From Clostridium folliculivorans (lineage in GTDB: Bacteria; Bacillota; Clostridia; Clostridiales; Clostridiaceae), in the NCBI RefSeq assembly GCF_024341905.1, contig NZ_BQXY01000001.1:529013-593012 (forward strand): DNA of 64,000 bases, read 5' to 3'. Shown here piece after piece: positions 43,774-53,336 of the stretch. Position numbers and translations under genes: made by a program. The notes beneath the pieces are model-generated. The model was not told where the DNA came from. It worked only from the letters and a program-made list of their open reading frames with translations, and did not search any database. Position 1 is the first letter of the stretch. The number at the start of each line of letters is the position of its first letter.

Positions 43774-44565
43774 GTGGCTATAGCAAGTTTATATACAGGC
43801 TGGTTTTTCTATATAAATAATGATAATTTATACTCTAGGGGAAGCATTTACTTGATACATATTATTTATTGTTATAGTTTATTGATATGCTCTATGTACT
43901 ATGTATACAAATATAGGGAAAGGTTAGAAAAAAGACATTATTATTCAATGCTAGTATTCATATTACCCATAACAGTTGGAGCAACGATTCAAATATTATT
44001 TTTTGGGTGGGCGGTTGCTTGGTCTGGTATGGCAGTATCGCTTTTAATAATCTATTTTAATATACAAGACCGTAGTTTGACTACGGATTATCTTACAGGG
44101 TTATTCAATAGGAGACAGTTAGATAACTACCTAAGAATAAAGATTAAAGGTAGCACTGAGATTAAGTCATTTTCTGCAATGCTAATAGATTTAGATGGCT
44201 TTAAGAAAATCAACGATACTTATGGTCATGATGTTGGAGATGAAGCAATAAAAGATGCTGTGTATATAATAAAATGTTCTTTAGGAAAAGATGATTTTGT
44301 AGCAAGATATGGTGGAGATGAATTTTTTATAATATTTGACAGTGGAGATAAAGATATACTTGAAGCTGCAGTTGCAAGATTGAAAATCAATGTAGATAAA
44401 TTCAATAGAGATACTGAAAAAGAATATAAGTTAAGTTTTGCAATATGTTATGATGTATATGATTATAACTCAAGCATGAAGTCAGATGAATTTTTTAAAC
44501 ATATAGATGCATTAATGTATAGTAATAAAGTGGGGAAACAGGAGACACAGGAAATGCCTCAATAA
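43774..44565 (+). CDS. Membrane-bound GGDEF diguanylate cyclase, probably 5'-truncated
   Basis: The C-terminal GGDEF domain is complete: LTTDYLTGLFNRRQLDNY, LIDLDGFKKINDTYGHDVGD, and RYGGDEFFIIF with the catalytic signature; it makes the second messenger c-di-GMP from GTP. The N-terminal 105 residues hold four membrane helices. Related proteins have about six, and the open frame continues upstream to a TGA at 43711-43713 (encoding another helix, KYILFILFVVNGVVAIAS) with no start codon other than GTG or ATT and no ribosome site. The 5' part of the gene therefore seems lost. No inhibitory RxxD site was noted. Confidence 0.7.
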   Translation: MAIASLYTGWFFYINNDNLYSRGSIYLIHIIYCYSLLICSMYYVYKYRERLEKRHYYSMLVFILPITVGATIQILFFGWAVAWSGMAVSLLIIYFNIQDRSLTTDYLTGLFNRRQLDNYLRIKIKGSTEIKSFSAMLIDLDGFKKINDTYGHDVGDEAIKDAVYIIKCSLGKDDFVARYGGDEFFIIFDSGDKDILEAAVARLKINVDKFNRDTEKEYKLSFAICYDVYDYNSSMKSDEFFKHIDALMYSNKVGKQETQEMPQ

Positions 44566-44979
44566 TAGGCACACACAGGGGAATGGAGAAAGTCCCTGTT
44601 AGCTTAAAAGCTGATACAAATGGAAATGTTGAAGGATAAAAGTGAGTTACCGAAATAAATATAGAAAGTCTTAATTTTAAAATTAGTTCACTTTATTTTA
44701 CGATTATCCATGACTTGTTGTAAAATTAAATTAAACTAATAAAAAATTCATAGTGGATTTGGCTGAATGTACTTTACACCAACCATAAACCTCTGAGCCC
44801 GCATTAATACTATATATTTATATAATTAAATAATTATTTGATTATAAAGTTTTATAATTATTTGATTTTTTAATCATATAAATTTTCAATTATCTCTTTA
44901 TATGAATATGAGCTAAGCTGCTCATTACTGGAGAATTAAGTTATAAAAGATTGTGAAAGCTGCTCCTTAAAATATATGC
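44566..44979. other. Intergenic region between convergent genes
   Basis: It holds a short stretch with GGGGAATGGAGAAAGTCCC-type pairing near 44577-44595 and then AT-rich sequence. No gene, tRNA or recognised riboswitch was found. Confidence 0.3.
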
Positions 44980-46074
44980 TCATTTTTTACATATGGCTAT
45001 AAGAGGTATCTTCATTTCCTGCTCAGTCATCCCAGCATGATTGGAGATAAATTGCTTTGATTTTTGAGAATATACAATCCCTTTGTCACTAATTGCTATT
45101 GCTAAATAATCTCCTATGAATTCTTCAAACTTAGGATGCATTTTTCCGAAACCAAAAATACTCTTTTCGATAACCTCTTCCTTTGAATACAATAAAAAGT
45201 CGTTGCCAAAATTATTATGGAATTCAATGGGAAAGTCATTCAAATATTCATCTTTTACATAGAAAGCTATGGCCCTTGTTTCCATAGAAGTTGGACGTTT
45301 TAACATAGTAATTAACTTAGGATAATCACTCAAAACATAGTGATTCAAATTACAATGTCCATGGTCTGCAGTAACTATAACCAATGTATTTGATAGTCTA
45401 TTGCACATATCTGATACTTTTTCTTCTAGTTCTTTTATATTCTCGGTAATCAGACTGTTATAGCAACCAAACTCATGCATTAAGCTATCAGGATTTTCCC
45501 AATATCCATAAATGTATTTTTTCTCAGGAGTAGCACACAGCCGTTCCACTTCATGAGTTAATTCATCAAAGGTTTTTATTTTATTACTTCCGAATTTGGA
45601 CACACTATATGCGTCAGCAATTCCGGCAACTCTTATTTTTCCATAAATACTTTTATACGGTATAAATTCGCTGGCAACATGATAATCCGCAGCCTGAATT
45701 TCTGTGTCTTTTTCCGTATTAATAAATGCGTTTACAATTTTATTTATTTCACTAAAATACAAACTCCATCCTAACCACCCATGTTCCAAAGGGGTTAAAC
45801 CACTTTCAATAGAAGTCGTTGCTGATGTAGTGGTTGGAGGAAACACAGATGAATATTCCTTAATCATATTCTTTCGAAAAAAATCATTTTCTGATAAATG
45901 ATATTGTAATGCATCAACGCCTAATCCATCTAATAGTAAGATAACTACGTTTTTATATTGATAGTCCAAAAGCTCATCCACTTCTTTTAGTGTACTATGT
46001 TCACTCTCAGCACCAAAATATTCTAAGATAGAGCAAGCAAGATTTACTATACTATTATTATAATCAACAAACAT
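44980..46074 (-). CDS. Alkaline phosphatase superfamily phosphodiesterase
   Basis: This 364-aa protein belongs to the nucleotide pyrophosphatase/phosphodiesterase branch. Metal ligands and nucleophile are visible: NVVILLLDGLGVDALQ (Asp), FPPTTTSATTS (the Thr nucleophile), GYWENPDSLMHEFG (Asp and His), VTADHGH (Asp-His) and NHAGMTEQEM (His), so the active site is complete. No signal peptide is present, suggesting a cytoplasmic enzyme. Ribosome site AGGGGG. The substrate is unknown; nucleotides or phosphonates are hydrolysed by relatives. Confidence 0.9.
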   Translation of the reverse strand: MFVDYNNSIVNLACSILEYFGAESEHSTLKEVDELLDYQYKNVVILLLDGLGVDALQYHLSENDFFRKNMIKEYSSVFPPTTTSATTSIESGLTPLEHGWLGWSLYFSEINKIVNAFINTEKDTEIQAADYHVASEFIPYKSIYGKIRVAGIADAYSVSKFGSNKIKTFDELTHEVERLCATPEKKYIYGYWENPDSLMHEFGCYNSLITENIKELEEKVSDMCNRLSNTLVIVTADHGHCNLNHYVLSDYPKLITMLKRPTSMETRAIAFYVKDEYLNDFPIEFHNNFGNDFLLYSKEEVIEKSIFGFGKMHPKFEEFIGDYLAIAISDKGIVYSQKSKQFISNHAGMTEQEMKIPLIAICKK

Positions 46075-46498
46075 ATTTTCCCCCTACTTTTATAAATTTT
46101 AGAACCAGAAGTGTAAAAGTTTATTTAAAAGCAAAACAATTAAAAGTAAAAAACTAGTATTAAAATAGTGCAACAAACTATAAGAATATAATTAGCCTTA
46201 TTTTGTGTTTGTGGTTTTATATAATTTTCTTTGAATAATAGGATTATTATACCATATCTTTATATGATGTTTAAGAACGTTGACGCACTGCGCCAAGAAT
46301 TAAGTTGGATTCACTACAGACTATTGATTAAAGTTGAAGAAAAAAGAGACTTTTAAATAGATGAAGGAGATATTACATTACAGTTTGTCTGTGATAATTG
46401 CGAAATTGCTTAAACTTAGGATGTTTTAGATGAAACAGAGGAGTAAATTTAATATATTAAATTGAAACTATGTGGCAGTTCTAAAAATGCTTATAAAA
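46075..46498. other. Intergenic region with gene scraps
   Basis: A plus-strand scrap near 46365-46410 reads GDITLQFVCDNCEIA before a stop, which could be the end of a lost small protein. No complete gene is supported. The promoter of the phosphodiesterase should lie in 46080-46250 on the minus strand. Confidence 0.3.
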
Positions 46499-46545
46499 AA
46501 AGCAAAAGAATCTCAATAATCATTCTTTTGCATTTTTATAGGTTT
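46499..46545. terminator. Hairpin overlapping the end of the small cysteine protein
   Basis: GCAAAAGAAT and ATTCTTTTGC are perfect arms with A/T runs on both sides. The minus-strand gene stop (46520-46522) lies in the loop. Confidence 0.7.
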
Positions 46546-46759
46546 CGTATGCATTGTCAAGCGCTTGAGCTGCCTGTTCCGCAGGCATATTTTTTAATAA
46601 AGATGCACACTTATTGCAAAGTACATTTCCTTTACCATTAAGAACATCATTACTTCTTATATCACTACATGGGTTGCGGAATATTGGTACATTGCATAGC
46701 TCGCATCTTTGATGTTTTTCATACTTGCCATGTGTTGCAGTACTACTTTGATCATTCAT
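46520..46759 (-). CDS. Small protein with two CxxC pairs
   Basis: This 79-aa protein has CELCNVPIFRNPC and LCNKCASLL, four cysteines suited to a zinc-binding ribbon, then a short helical tail (EQAAQALDNAYETYKNAKE). GGAGGTAATTTT precedes the ATG, a strong translation signal. The function is unknown; there is no operon partner. Confidence 0.7.
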   Translation of the reverse strand: MNDQSSTATHGKYEKHQRCELCNVPIFRNPCSDIRSNDVLNGKGNVLCNKCASLLKNMPAEQAAQALDNAYETYKNAKE

Positions 46760-46955
46760 AAAATTACCTCCATAAAACTTAAGTCTATTATATATTATGC
46801 AAAATTAGATTTAATAATCTGGAAAAATACAACAAGTTAAGTAAAAATAAAAAACATTAAGACACAATACAAGAATATTGTTCATTAGCTATTTAATATT
46901 ACTTTGTAAAAATAATGATTATTTTTATTAATGAAGAAGTTGCCATCCAAGCAAT

Positions 46956-47170
46956 TCATATTATAAGATACTTGTTTCTTACTAATCTATTTTCTTTAGA
47001 TAGATACTCTTCATCACTTAACTACTTGTAATTATACCATAAAAAAAGCCGATTAAACTCTTTATATACAATATAAATATCTAATTCGCCCATTAAATCA
47101 TCTACACTAAGGCTAAAGGAACCCTCAAGAATTATGGCATCATTAGTTTGTTGATAAAAAGCATAACAAG
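46956..47170 (-). pseudogene. Degraded gene remnant
   Basis: The minus-strand frame reads CYAFYQQTNDAIILEGSFSL, then SVDDLMGELDIYIVYKEFNR, LFLWYNYK, a TAG, and LSDEEYLSKENRLVRNKYLI before the final stop. It is open apart from one stop and has no start. The family is not recognised. Confidence 0.4.
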
Positions 47171-47226
47171 ACCTGTTGACTTCAGGTCTTGAGATTTATG
47201 GAATGGGGGCACAGAGTTGACCTGAG

Positions 47227-47370
47227 GCACTTGCTGAGTGTAGCAACCAAGTATGGGATATGATAAAACAAGGTAAATTAAGCATGGACATTATAAAGCT
47301 TTCACTTAAAGACATCGAAAAGGCCTGGGAACTTGAAGAACATGGAAAAAGGATAGTTATTACCCCATAG
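47227..47370 (+). pseudogene. C-terminal remnant of a zinc-type alcohol dehydrogenase
   Basis: The plus-strand frame reads ALAECSNQVWDMIKQGKLSM, then DIIKLSLKDIEKAWELEEHG and KRIVITP before the stop. The ending (IEKAWELEEHGKRIVITP) is the usual end of medium-chain alcohol dehydrogenase or quinone reductase proteins. The N-terminal catalytic part is missing. Confidence 0.6.
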
Positions 47371-47510
47371 GGTGCATAATAAAAGGGGTTTTGTAATAAA
47401 CAATTTAGCAAACCAACTTATACTTCTCGGCATGCTTAATTTTCACATTCTTTTTGTGTGGGTCATATTGTTGAACATGCAATAAAGATATTCAGAGCTT
47501 CAAGCTAACT

Positions 47511-47666
47511 ATGAATAATAAATATAATAGAGCAGGTAATCCTACTATATCAGATAGTATTGTGACTAAAGTGACTATAAATTTTTATTGTTATTGTGGG
47601 GAGATAGAAGGAAAGATGATAACCTTTAAGTATGTTGAGTATGATCTTGATAAGCAGAAAGCATAA
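47511..47666 (+). CDS. Possible small protein (51 aa)
   Basis: An ATG frame reads MNNKYNRAGNPTISDSIVTK, then VTINFYCYCGEIEGKMITFK and YVEYDLDKQKA. No ribosome site is visible before the ATG at 47511. A GAAGG before an internal ATG (47616) could allow a shorter form. It overlaps the next small gene by 35 bp in another frame. It may be real or a remnant. Confidence 0.3.
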   Translation: MNNKYNRAGNPTISDSIVTKVTINFYCYCGEIEGKMITFKYVEYDLDKQKA

Positions 47667-47823
47667 AAAAAAGAAGGCAAAGAGTATAAAGTCAGCCTCT
47701 ACAAATCAACATGTTTTGTTTATTGTTTTAGAAGTTTTAGGAGTGGCTTCTTTAGTGTTTTTTAGCTTATACCTTATATTGGATGCATTTAAATCTTTGG
47801 TATCAAAAGACGAGAGCAAATAA
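47632..47823 (+). CDS. Small membrane protein (63 aa)
   Basis: A basic N-terminus (RKHKKKKAKSIKS) is followed by one or two membrane segments (HVLFIVLEVLGVASLVFFSL, YLILDAF) and a charged tail. No clear ribosome site is present, and the frame overlaps a preceding short frame, so translational coupling is possible. The function is unknown. Confidence 0.45.
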   Translation: MLSMILISRKHKKKKAKSIKSASTNQHVLFIVLEVLGVASLVFFSLYLILDAFKSLVSKDESK

Positions 47824-47931
47824 ATACAATTAATTGCTGGAAAAACAAATTAACTGGTTCATCTATATGTTTTTCCTACGATAATTATAATAGAAATACT
47901 TAATTAAACATCCAAGGAAGGAGTTTTATGT

Positions 47932-48177
47932 ATGGCTGATGAAAAGAAAGTAGAAAGTATTATTTCAGTATCTAAAGTCCGTGTCATACAGAAAGAGTAC
48001 AAGTTTAGGAATGTTCTTCTTAAAAAGAAGAAACAGTGGCGTAACAAGGATGGTAAAGCTACTGAGAGTAAAGATGAAGAGGACTATATGGCTCATAAGA
48101 GTTATGTAGAGGAAGTAAAGACAGCTTTAATGTATGGTGATGTTGGGCACGGTCTTCTATTAGATAAAAAAGTCTAG
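47932..48177 (+). CDS. Hypothetical basic protein (81 aa)
   Basis: This lysine-rich soluble protein (MADEKKVESIISVSKVRVIQ, then RNVLLKKKKQWRNKDGKA) has no recognised domain. AAGGAG lies about ten bases upstream of the ATG at 47932; a closer ATG at 47927 leads to a stop after three codons. It is followed by a terminator, so it looks like a single-gene transcript. Confidence 0.55.
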   Translation: MADEKKVESIISVSKVRVIQKEYKFRNVLLKKKKQWRNKDGKATESKDEEDYMAHKSYVEEVKTALMYGDVGHGLLLDKKV

Positions 48178-48225
48178 TAAGAGGAACATCATGTCAGGGC
48201 AGTTTGAAAAATACTAAGTATCTAA

Positions 48226-48259
48226 GCTGGTTTCTGTTTTAATGGAAACCAGTTTTTTT
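48226..48259 (+). terminator. Terminator after the 81-aa gene
   Basis: CTGGTTTC and GAAACCAG enclose a 10-base loop, followed by seven T. Confidence 0.85.
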
Positions 48260-48420
48260 ATGTATAGGAAAATGTGAAATTTTCAAGCTAGGTAAACCTA
48301 GTGATTTTAAATGTTTACCTTGATACTGAACCTACTTTATGATAATTTATTAAAGGTTGGGTTTATCCAATTTTATATTTAATTATGCTAAATTATCTTA
48401 TAGAAAGTAGGTTTATACTA

Positions 48421-49287
48421 ATGAAACTTGGCTACATTACGTCTATACTTTCAGCCATTTTATTTGGACTTGCAGGGATTCTTATTAAGCTCATATTTTC
48501 CTTTAATATAGATTCTATTGATCTTATAATCTTACAATATACATTTGTTGTGATTTTACTGTTTATCCCGTTATCAATATTCAATATTAAAATATTAAAA
48601 GTAGGAAGGACAGATTTTTTTAGGCTTATGATACTTGGTGTATTAGGTGACTGCTTTATGACCGTGTTTTATTATAAGTCGTTCTACTATCTTCCCGTAG
48701 GCATAGCTACAGTTCTTTTGTATACATCACCAATTTTTATTTATCTATATTCGGTGTTTTTTGAAAAGAATAAGTTTACTATTAAGAGCTTTATTTTACT
48801 TATTGCAATATTTATTGGATGTACAATGGTTATTGGGATTTTGCCTTTTTCATATTCAACCACAGGTATAGTTTACGGTATTTTAGCAGCAGTATGTTTC
48901 GGATTTATGAATGTATATTCCTCTAAAAAGCTTAAGGATATTAATTCAATAAGTTTAACATTTTATTCTATGTTATTTTCTTTGGTTTTTCTTTGTATAT
49001 ATAGACTGCCTACTAAGGGCTTAGAATTAAATCTGCCGATAAAGGCTTATGTTTATATAATGATATTATCTTTATTATGTGCTTTTTTACCTCTTATGCT
49101 ATTTTATTATTCTATAAAACGTATTGGATCTTTTAATACCTCTGTCATCGGTAACTTAGAAGTGCCTACGGCTATTGTATCTGGGTTCCTTATCTTCAAT
49201 GAGGAAATAGGAGTGATTCAATTGATAGGTACTTTTATAATATTACTAGGTGTGTACAATATAGAAAAACACAGTATCATTGAATAG
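48421..49287 (+). CDS. EamA/DMT-family transporter
   Basis: This 288-aa membrane protein has ten hydrophobic segments and two EamA repeats: the first begins YITSILSAILFGLAGILIKL and the second GIVYGILAAVCFGFMNVYSS; the ends of the repeats carry PVGIATVLLYTSPIFIYLYS and VPTAIVSGFLIFNEEIG, typical of drug/metabolite exporters. The frame opens at 48385, but the ATG at 48421 is favoured by alignment with the family N-terminus. The substrate is unknown. It lies upstream of the T-box-controlled alaS-like gene but has its own promoter region. Confidence 0.88.
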   Translation: MKLGYITSILSAILFGLAGILIKLIFSFNIDSIDLIILQYTFVVILLFIPLSIFNIKILKVGRTDFFRLMILGVLGDCFMTVFYYKSFYYLPVGIATVLLYTSPIFIYLYSVFFEKNKFTIKSFILLIAIFIGCTMVIGILPFSYSTTGIVYGILAAVCFGFMNVYSSKKLKDINSISLTFYSMLFSLVFLCIYRLPTKGLELNLPIKAYVYIMILSLLCAFLPLMLFYYSIKRIGSFNTSVIGNLEVPTAIVSGFLIFNEEIGVIQLIGTFIILLGVYNIEKHSIIE

Positions 49288-49405
49288 GTGTATATCATAT
49301 CGTTATATTAACGTATATTATTGATAGTGAGACTAAGTTTAGTAGGTGGTTAATAAAAATAACATATAAGTTAGACTATCTCCTATATTAATTTAGTTTT
49401 ATGTG

Positions 49406-49434
49406 TTGACATTAGTTTCCTGTTGTGGTAATTT
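49406..49434 (+). promoter_or_regulatory. Promoter of the T-box/alaS transcript
   Basis: TTGACA (49406-49411) and TAATTT (49429-49434) are 17 bases apart. The -35 is perfect, the -10 weak. It lies just upstream of the T-box leader. Confidence 0.5.
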
Positions 49435-49457
49435 TAATACAACCTAAAATTAAAAAG

Positions 49458-49736
49458 CTATGATGAGAGAGAGTAGATATAAGCTGAAGTTACAGAGAGA
49501 AGAGGTAGGTGGAAATCTTCACGAAGGCTATATTGAAGCAGTCTCTGAGCTGTGGACCGAAAAGAGATATCTTAGTAGGCTTCTTCGGATTTTCTACCGT
49601 TAAAAGGAAACTAGTATCAGGTTGCATTTTAGCACCTCGTACTTGCAGAGTGCAGAGTTAATCTCTGAATTTAGGTGGTAACACGGATTGTATAGTTCGC
49701 CCTAGGCTGAAAGTTTATTCAGCTTAGGGCTTTTTG
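49458..49736 (+). promoter_or_regulatory. T-box leader controlling the alanyl-tRNA synthetase gene
   Basis: This tRNA-sensing leader RNA has the T-box sequence AGGTGGTAACACGG (49673-49686), which can form the antiterminator with uncharged tRNA, and a competing terminator CCTAGGCTGAA/TTCAGCTTAGG with a T run (about 49700-49735). Stem I elements AGAGAG and an AGTAGG block are present. GCT at 49549-49551 is a plausible alanine specifier. When alanyl-tRNA is scarce, read-through into the downstream gene is expected. Confidence 0.85.
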
Positions 49737-49763
49737 CATTTTTAAAAGTAAAGGAGAATTAAA

Positions 49764-51533
49764 ATGAAAGCAAATGAATTAAGAAGAATGTATGTAGAGT
49801 TTTTTGAAAAGAGGGGGCACAAAGAAATAGGGTCAGCTTCCTTGTTTCCTGAAAATGATCCAAGTGTGCTTTTTACTACAGCAGGGATGCATCCACTTGT
49901 TCCATACCTGTTAGGAGAAAAACACCCACAGGGAAAGCGATTAGTTGATGTTCAAAAATGTGTTCGAACGGGTGACATTGATGAGGTAGGAGATGATACT
50001 CATCTAACCTTTTTTGAGATGCTTGGCAATTGGTCTCTAGGAGATTATTTTAAGAAAGAGTCTATTACAATGAGCTATTTATTTCTTACAGAGTATTTAA
50101 ATATACCGGTAGAAAGACTTGCAGTCACTGTATTTGAAGGTGATTCTCTAGTGCCGAGGGATACAGAAGCAGCAGAAATATGGATTAAGAATGGAATAAA
50201 GGAAGAACAGATTTATTTTTATGGTAGAGATGAAAACTGGTGGGGGCCGGCAGGAAAAACTGGGCCATGTGGTCCTGATACAGAAATCTTCTATGATATG
50301 GGCAAAGAAAAATGTGGAGAAGATTGTGGACCTGCATGTAGCTGTGGAAAGTATGTGGAGATTTGGAATAATGTTTTTATGGAATACAATAAAAATGAAG
50401 ATGGCACTTATTCAGAGCTTCTACAGAAAAATGTAGATACTGGAATGGGATTGGAGCGTATACTAACGATTTTTAATGGTTATAACAACGTGTATGGAAC
50501 TGAACTATTTCAACCTATTATAGAAAATATAGAAAGTCTTACAGGTATAAAATATACAGAAGACAACAAAAAGACTTTCCGTATAATCAGCGATCATATG
50601 AGAGCAGCAACTTTTATCTTAGGAGACCCAAGGGGAGTCACTCCATCAAATTCTGAACAAGGATATATACTAAGAAGACTTATAAGGCGTACCATCAGGT
50701 TAGTAAAAAAATTTGGAGTAGATAGCAATATTATTTGTAGAATTGCTGAAGTAATTATTGAAAACTATGGGGAGATATATTCTGAATTAGTTAAAAATAA
50801 AGATTTTGTTTTACAGCAACTTGAAAAGGAATATGTATTATTTTCAAAAACTCTCGATAGTGGCTTGAAGATGGCTGAGAGATATTTTTCTAAATTAGAG
50901 GAGGGCAATAGCTTAAGTGGAGATTTGGCTTTCAAATTATATGATACCTTTGGTTTTCCAATTGAATTTACGGTTGAACTTGCCTCAGAACGAAAGATAA
51001 ATGTAGATATGTTTGCATTTGAAGAAAAGTTTAGGGAACATCAAGAAAAGTCTAGAAAAGGTGCTGCTGAAAAGTTCAAAGGTGGACTTGCAGATAATAG
51101 TGAGAGAACAACTAAGCTTCATACAGCTACGCATCTATTAAATGCTGCACTTCGAAAAGTGCTAGGGGATAGTGTATACCAAAGGGGAAGCAATATTAAT
51201 TCAGAGAGGCTGAGATTTGATTTTTCCTTTGACAGAAAGCTGACTAAGGAAGAGTTAGAGAAGGTACAAAAAATAGTGAATGAGGCTATAGAAAAAGGAA
51301 TAGATGTTGTGTGCACTGAACAAACCTTAGAAGAAGCAAAGGCAGATGGAGCTATTGGAGTTTTTGAAAGCAAGTATGGTGAGATTGTAAAGGTGTATAC
51401 CATTCGTGGATACTCGAAAGAGATATGTGGAGGACCACATGCTTCAAATACTGCTGAACTAAAGAGTTTCAAAATATTGAAGGAAGAAAGTTCGTCTTCT
51501 GGAGTAAGAAGAATTAAGGCTACTATAGGATAA
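49764..51533 (+). CDS. alaS: Alanyl-tRNA synthetase lacking the C-terminal domain
   Basis: It attaches alanine to tRNA-Ala. The class II catalytic core is clear ([52 protein letters not shown]), with the tRNA-recognition helices next and an editing domain with zinc ligands HTATHL and [11 protein letters not shown]. The protein stops at [11 protein letters not shown], the end of the editing domain, at 589 aa, so the DHHA1/C-Ala region of normal enzymes (about 870 aa) is absent. There is no sign of a frameshift, and a stop is followed by a terminator. It is preceded by a T-box. It is probably a second, short AlaRS paralogue. Confidence 0.9.
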   Translation: MKANELRRMYVEFFEKRGHKEIGSASLFPENDPSVLFTTAGMHPLVPYLLGEKHPQGKRLVDVQKCVRTGDIDEVGDDTHLTFFEMLGNWSLGDYFKKESITMSYLFLTEYLNIPVERLAVTVFEGDSLVPRDTEAAEIWIKNGIKEEQIYFYGRDENWWGPAGKTGPCGPDTEIFYDMGKEKCGEDCGPACSCGKYVEIWNNVFMEYNKNEDGTYSELLQKNVDTGMGLERILTIFNGYNNVYGTELFQPIIENIESLTGIKYTEDNKKTFRIISDHMRAATFILGDPRGVTPSNSEQGYILRRLIRRTIRLVKKFGVDSNIICRIAEVIIENYGEIYSELVKNKDFVLQQLEKEYVLFSKTLDSGLKMAERYFSKLEEGNSLSGDLAFKLYDTFGFPIEFTVELASERKINVDMFAFEEKFREHQEKSRKGAAEKFKGGLADNSERTTKLHTATHLLNAALRKVLGDSVYQRGSNINSERLRFDFSFDRKLTKEELEKVQKIVNEAIEKGIDVVCTEQTLEEAKADGAIGVFESKYGEIVKVYTIRGYSKEICGGPHASNTAELKSFKILKEESSSSGVRRIKATIG

Positions 51534-51585
51534 TGAAACACTGCTTAGTTTAAAAAAGTGAGATAAGTTTGAGACTATAAAAATA

Positions 51586-51634
51586 AAACAACCTCTATCT
51601 AAATTTTATAATTTTTCATAGAGGTTGTTTTTAC
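51586..51634. terminator. Bidirectional terminator after alaS
   Basis: AAACAACCTCTAT and ATAGAGGTTGTTT are perfect arms with a 19-base loop and T/A tails; shared with the convergent HAD gene. Confidence 0.85.
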
Positions 51635-51645
51635 TTTGCTTTAGC

Positions 51646-52467
51646 TTATTCTACTATTCCATGGGCTTCCAAGAAAACAGCAATGCCGTCATTGTCATTA
51701 TCAGCAGTAATAAAATCAGCAACGGATTTAGATTTTTCACTTCCATTGGACATAACCACGCCGATGCCTGCATTTTCAATCATATCAGCATCATTATCTG
51801 CGTCTCCGAAAACAAGAAGATTGTCCAAGGTAATTCCGTGCAAGTTCATAACTTCTTTAAGACCATTTGTTTTGGTTACTCTTGGATCCATATATTCATA
51901 AAGAATACTTGCAGTTTTTAAACTTGCACATTTATAGTTTGGATTACTAAAAGTTTTGCTACGTTCTATTACCTTGTCCATATATTCAGGATTACAAATT
52001 ATCATAACTTTACCCTGTGGAGTCTTTAACAGTTCATGAAAATCTACAACTTCATAAGGGAGTTTATCTAGCTTTGATAGTAATTTTATATATTCATCAT
52101 CCTTATATCCAATCAAAATTCCATCCTTAGGTATACAAAAATTTAAATCCATATCCTCATAATGCTTGATGATTTCCCAAATCAATTCTCCATCGAGTGG
52201 AAAACTAGACTTTTGTATTCCAAGAGACATATCGTCAATTTCACTGCCACCCATTCCTACAATGCAGTCTACCAGCCCTTCGATATTCCATTCTTTCAAT
52301 AAGTTTTGACAAGAGACAGCATCCCTGCCTGTTGAAAGACCAAAAAGGATTCCTTTTTCTTTAATTTGTTTAATTGCTTTTACTGTTTTTTCTGTTACAT
52401 AACCTTCACTGCATAAAAGTGTTCCATCTACATCTGCCATAATTGCTTTAACTTTATCCATCCCCAT
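51646..52467 (-). CDS. HAD-superfamily Cof-type phosphatase
   Basis: This 273-aa hydrolase of the HAD IIB group has motif I MADVDGTLL (the nucleophile Asp), motif II LSTGRD, and motif IV DNLLVFGDADNDADMIENAG, with a cap domain between. Such enzymes dephosphorylate sugar phosphates or flavin-type metabolites. GGAGG precedes the ATG. It is downstream of an O-acetyltransferase gene on the same strand but over 100 bp away. The substrate is unknown. Confidence 0.92.
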   Translation of the reverse strand: MGMDKVKAIMADVDGTLLCSEGYVTEKTVKAIKQIKEKGILFGLSTGRDAVSCQNLLKEWNIEGLVDCIVGMGGSEIDDMSLGIQKSSFPLDGELIWEIIKHYEDMDLNFCIPKDGILIGYKDDEYIKLLSKLDKLPYEVVDFHELLKTPQGKVMIICNPEYMDKVIERSKTFSNPNYKCASLKTASILYEYMDPRVTKTNGLKEVMNLHGITLDNLLVFGDADNDADMIENAGIGVVMSNGSEKSKSVADFITADNDNDGIAVFLEAHGIVE

Positions 52468-52582
52468 ATTGTTTCCTCCTATTTGAAATACTTAATTTAT
52501 TTTATATTAATTTTGGTATTTGCTAAGCTTAGGTTGCTAGGAGCAAGCTTATTATGATTCAATCTGTTAATTAGATAGTTTT

Positions 52583-53179
52583 TTATTCAACCTTCAAACC
52601 TTTATAATAATAGATTTTGTCATCGTCATTAATTTCACGTAGTACTTTGCAAGGGTTCCCTGCAGCTATAGAATTAGCGGGTATATCCTTTGTTACTACA
52701 CTTCCTGCCCCTATAACTGAATTTTTTCCAATAGTTACTCCAGGACAAATAATTGCGCCACTTCCAATCCAGACAAAATCTTCAATAGTTATTGGAAAGG
52801 CATACATTTCACCATTTTGACGGAGATCTGGATGTACAGGATGGCCTGTTACTGCTATGGTTACGTTTGGTGCAATAAGTACATTATTTCCAATGGTGAT
52901 TTTATAATCATCTATAAGAGACAAATTGAAATTAGCATAAAAGTTATTTCCAATAGACACATTTTTTCCGTAACATAAATTAATAGGTGGTTCAATCCAG
53001 CAATTATTGCCTAAAGATCCGAACATTTCATTTATTAATTTGATTCGTTTCTCTATTTCTGAAGGCCTTGTATGATTAAATTCATAAGCTAACTCTTTTG
53101 CTTGCAATCTCTCTTCTGGTAAACCTTCACACATATCGGTAAAAAGCTTTCCTGTTACAATATTTTCTCTCTCACTCAA
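52583..53179 (-). CDS. Sugar O-acetyltransferase (Maa/LacA type)
   Basis: This 198-aa acetyl-CoA-dependent transferase begins with the Mac domain (MCEGLPEERLQAKELAYEFN) and continues with left-handed beta-helix hexapeptide repeats (ISIGNNFYANFN-like and VLIAPNVTIAVTGHPVH with the catalytic His in TGHPVHP). The C-terminus VIGAGSVVTKDIPANSIAAG is typical. The start is a TTG preceded by GGGAGG. Maltose or galactoside acetyltransferase is the usual annotation. A paralogue lies at 56164-56778. Confidence 0.92.
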   Translation of the reverse strand: MSERENIVTGKLFTDMCEGLPEERLQAKELAYEFNHTRPSEIEKRIKLINEMFGSLGNNCWIEPPINLCYGKNVSIGNNFYANFNLSLIDDYKITIGNNVLIAPNVTIAVTGHPVHPDLRQNGEMYAFPITIEDFVWIGSGAIICPGVTIGKNSVIGAGSVVTKDIPANSIAAGNPCKVLREINDDDKIYYYKGLKVE

Positions 53180-53336
53180 TTGAAAGTCCTCCCTTTTAAT
53201 GTATATGATAGCTATCCTGTTGCTATTTATAAATCTTCACTTATATTAATAATGCTGTAATTATAGTGCAAGGTAGATGTTTAATCTATAAGATTGCTCT
53301 ATAAAAATATAACAATAGTATTTTTGTAGATTAAGT

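Noticed and set aside
44566..44640. Possible c-di-GMP riboswitch after the GGDEF gene
   Set aside because: Some purine-rich and pairing sequence is present, but the conserved GEMM core and tetraloop/receptor were not found and it is not upstream of a same-strand gene.
47196..47411. Minus-strand open frame of 71 codons
   Set aside because: It is the shadow of the alcohol dehydrogenase remnant on the plus strand.
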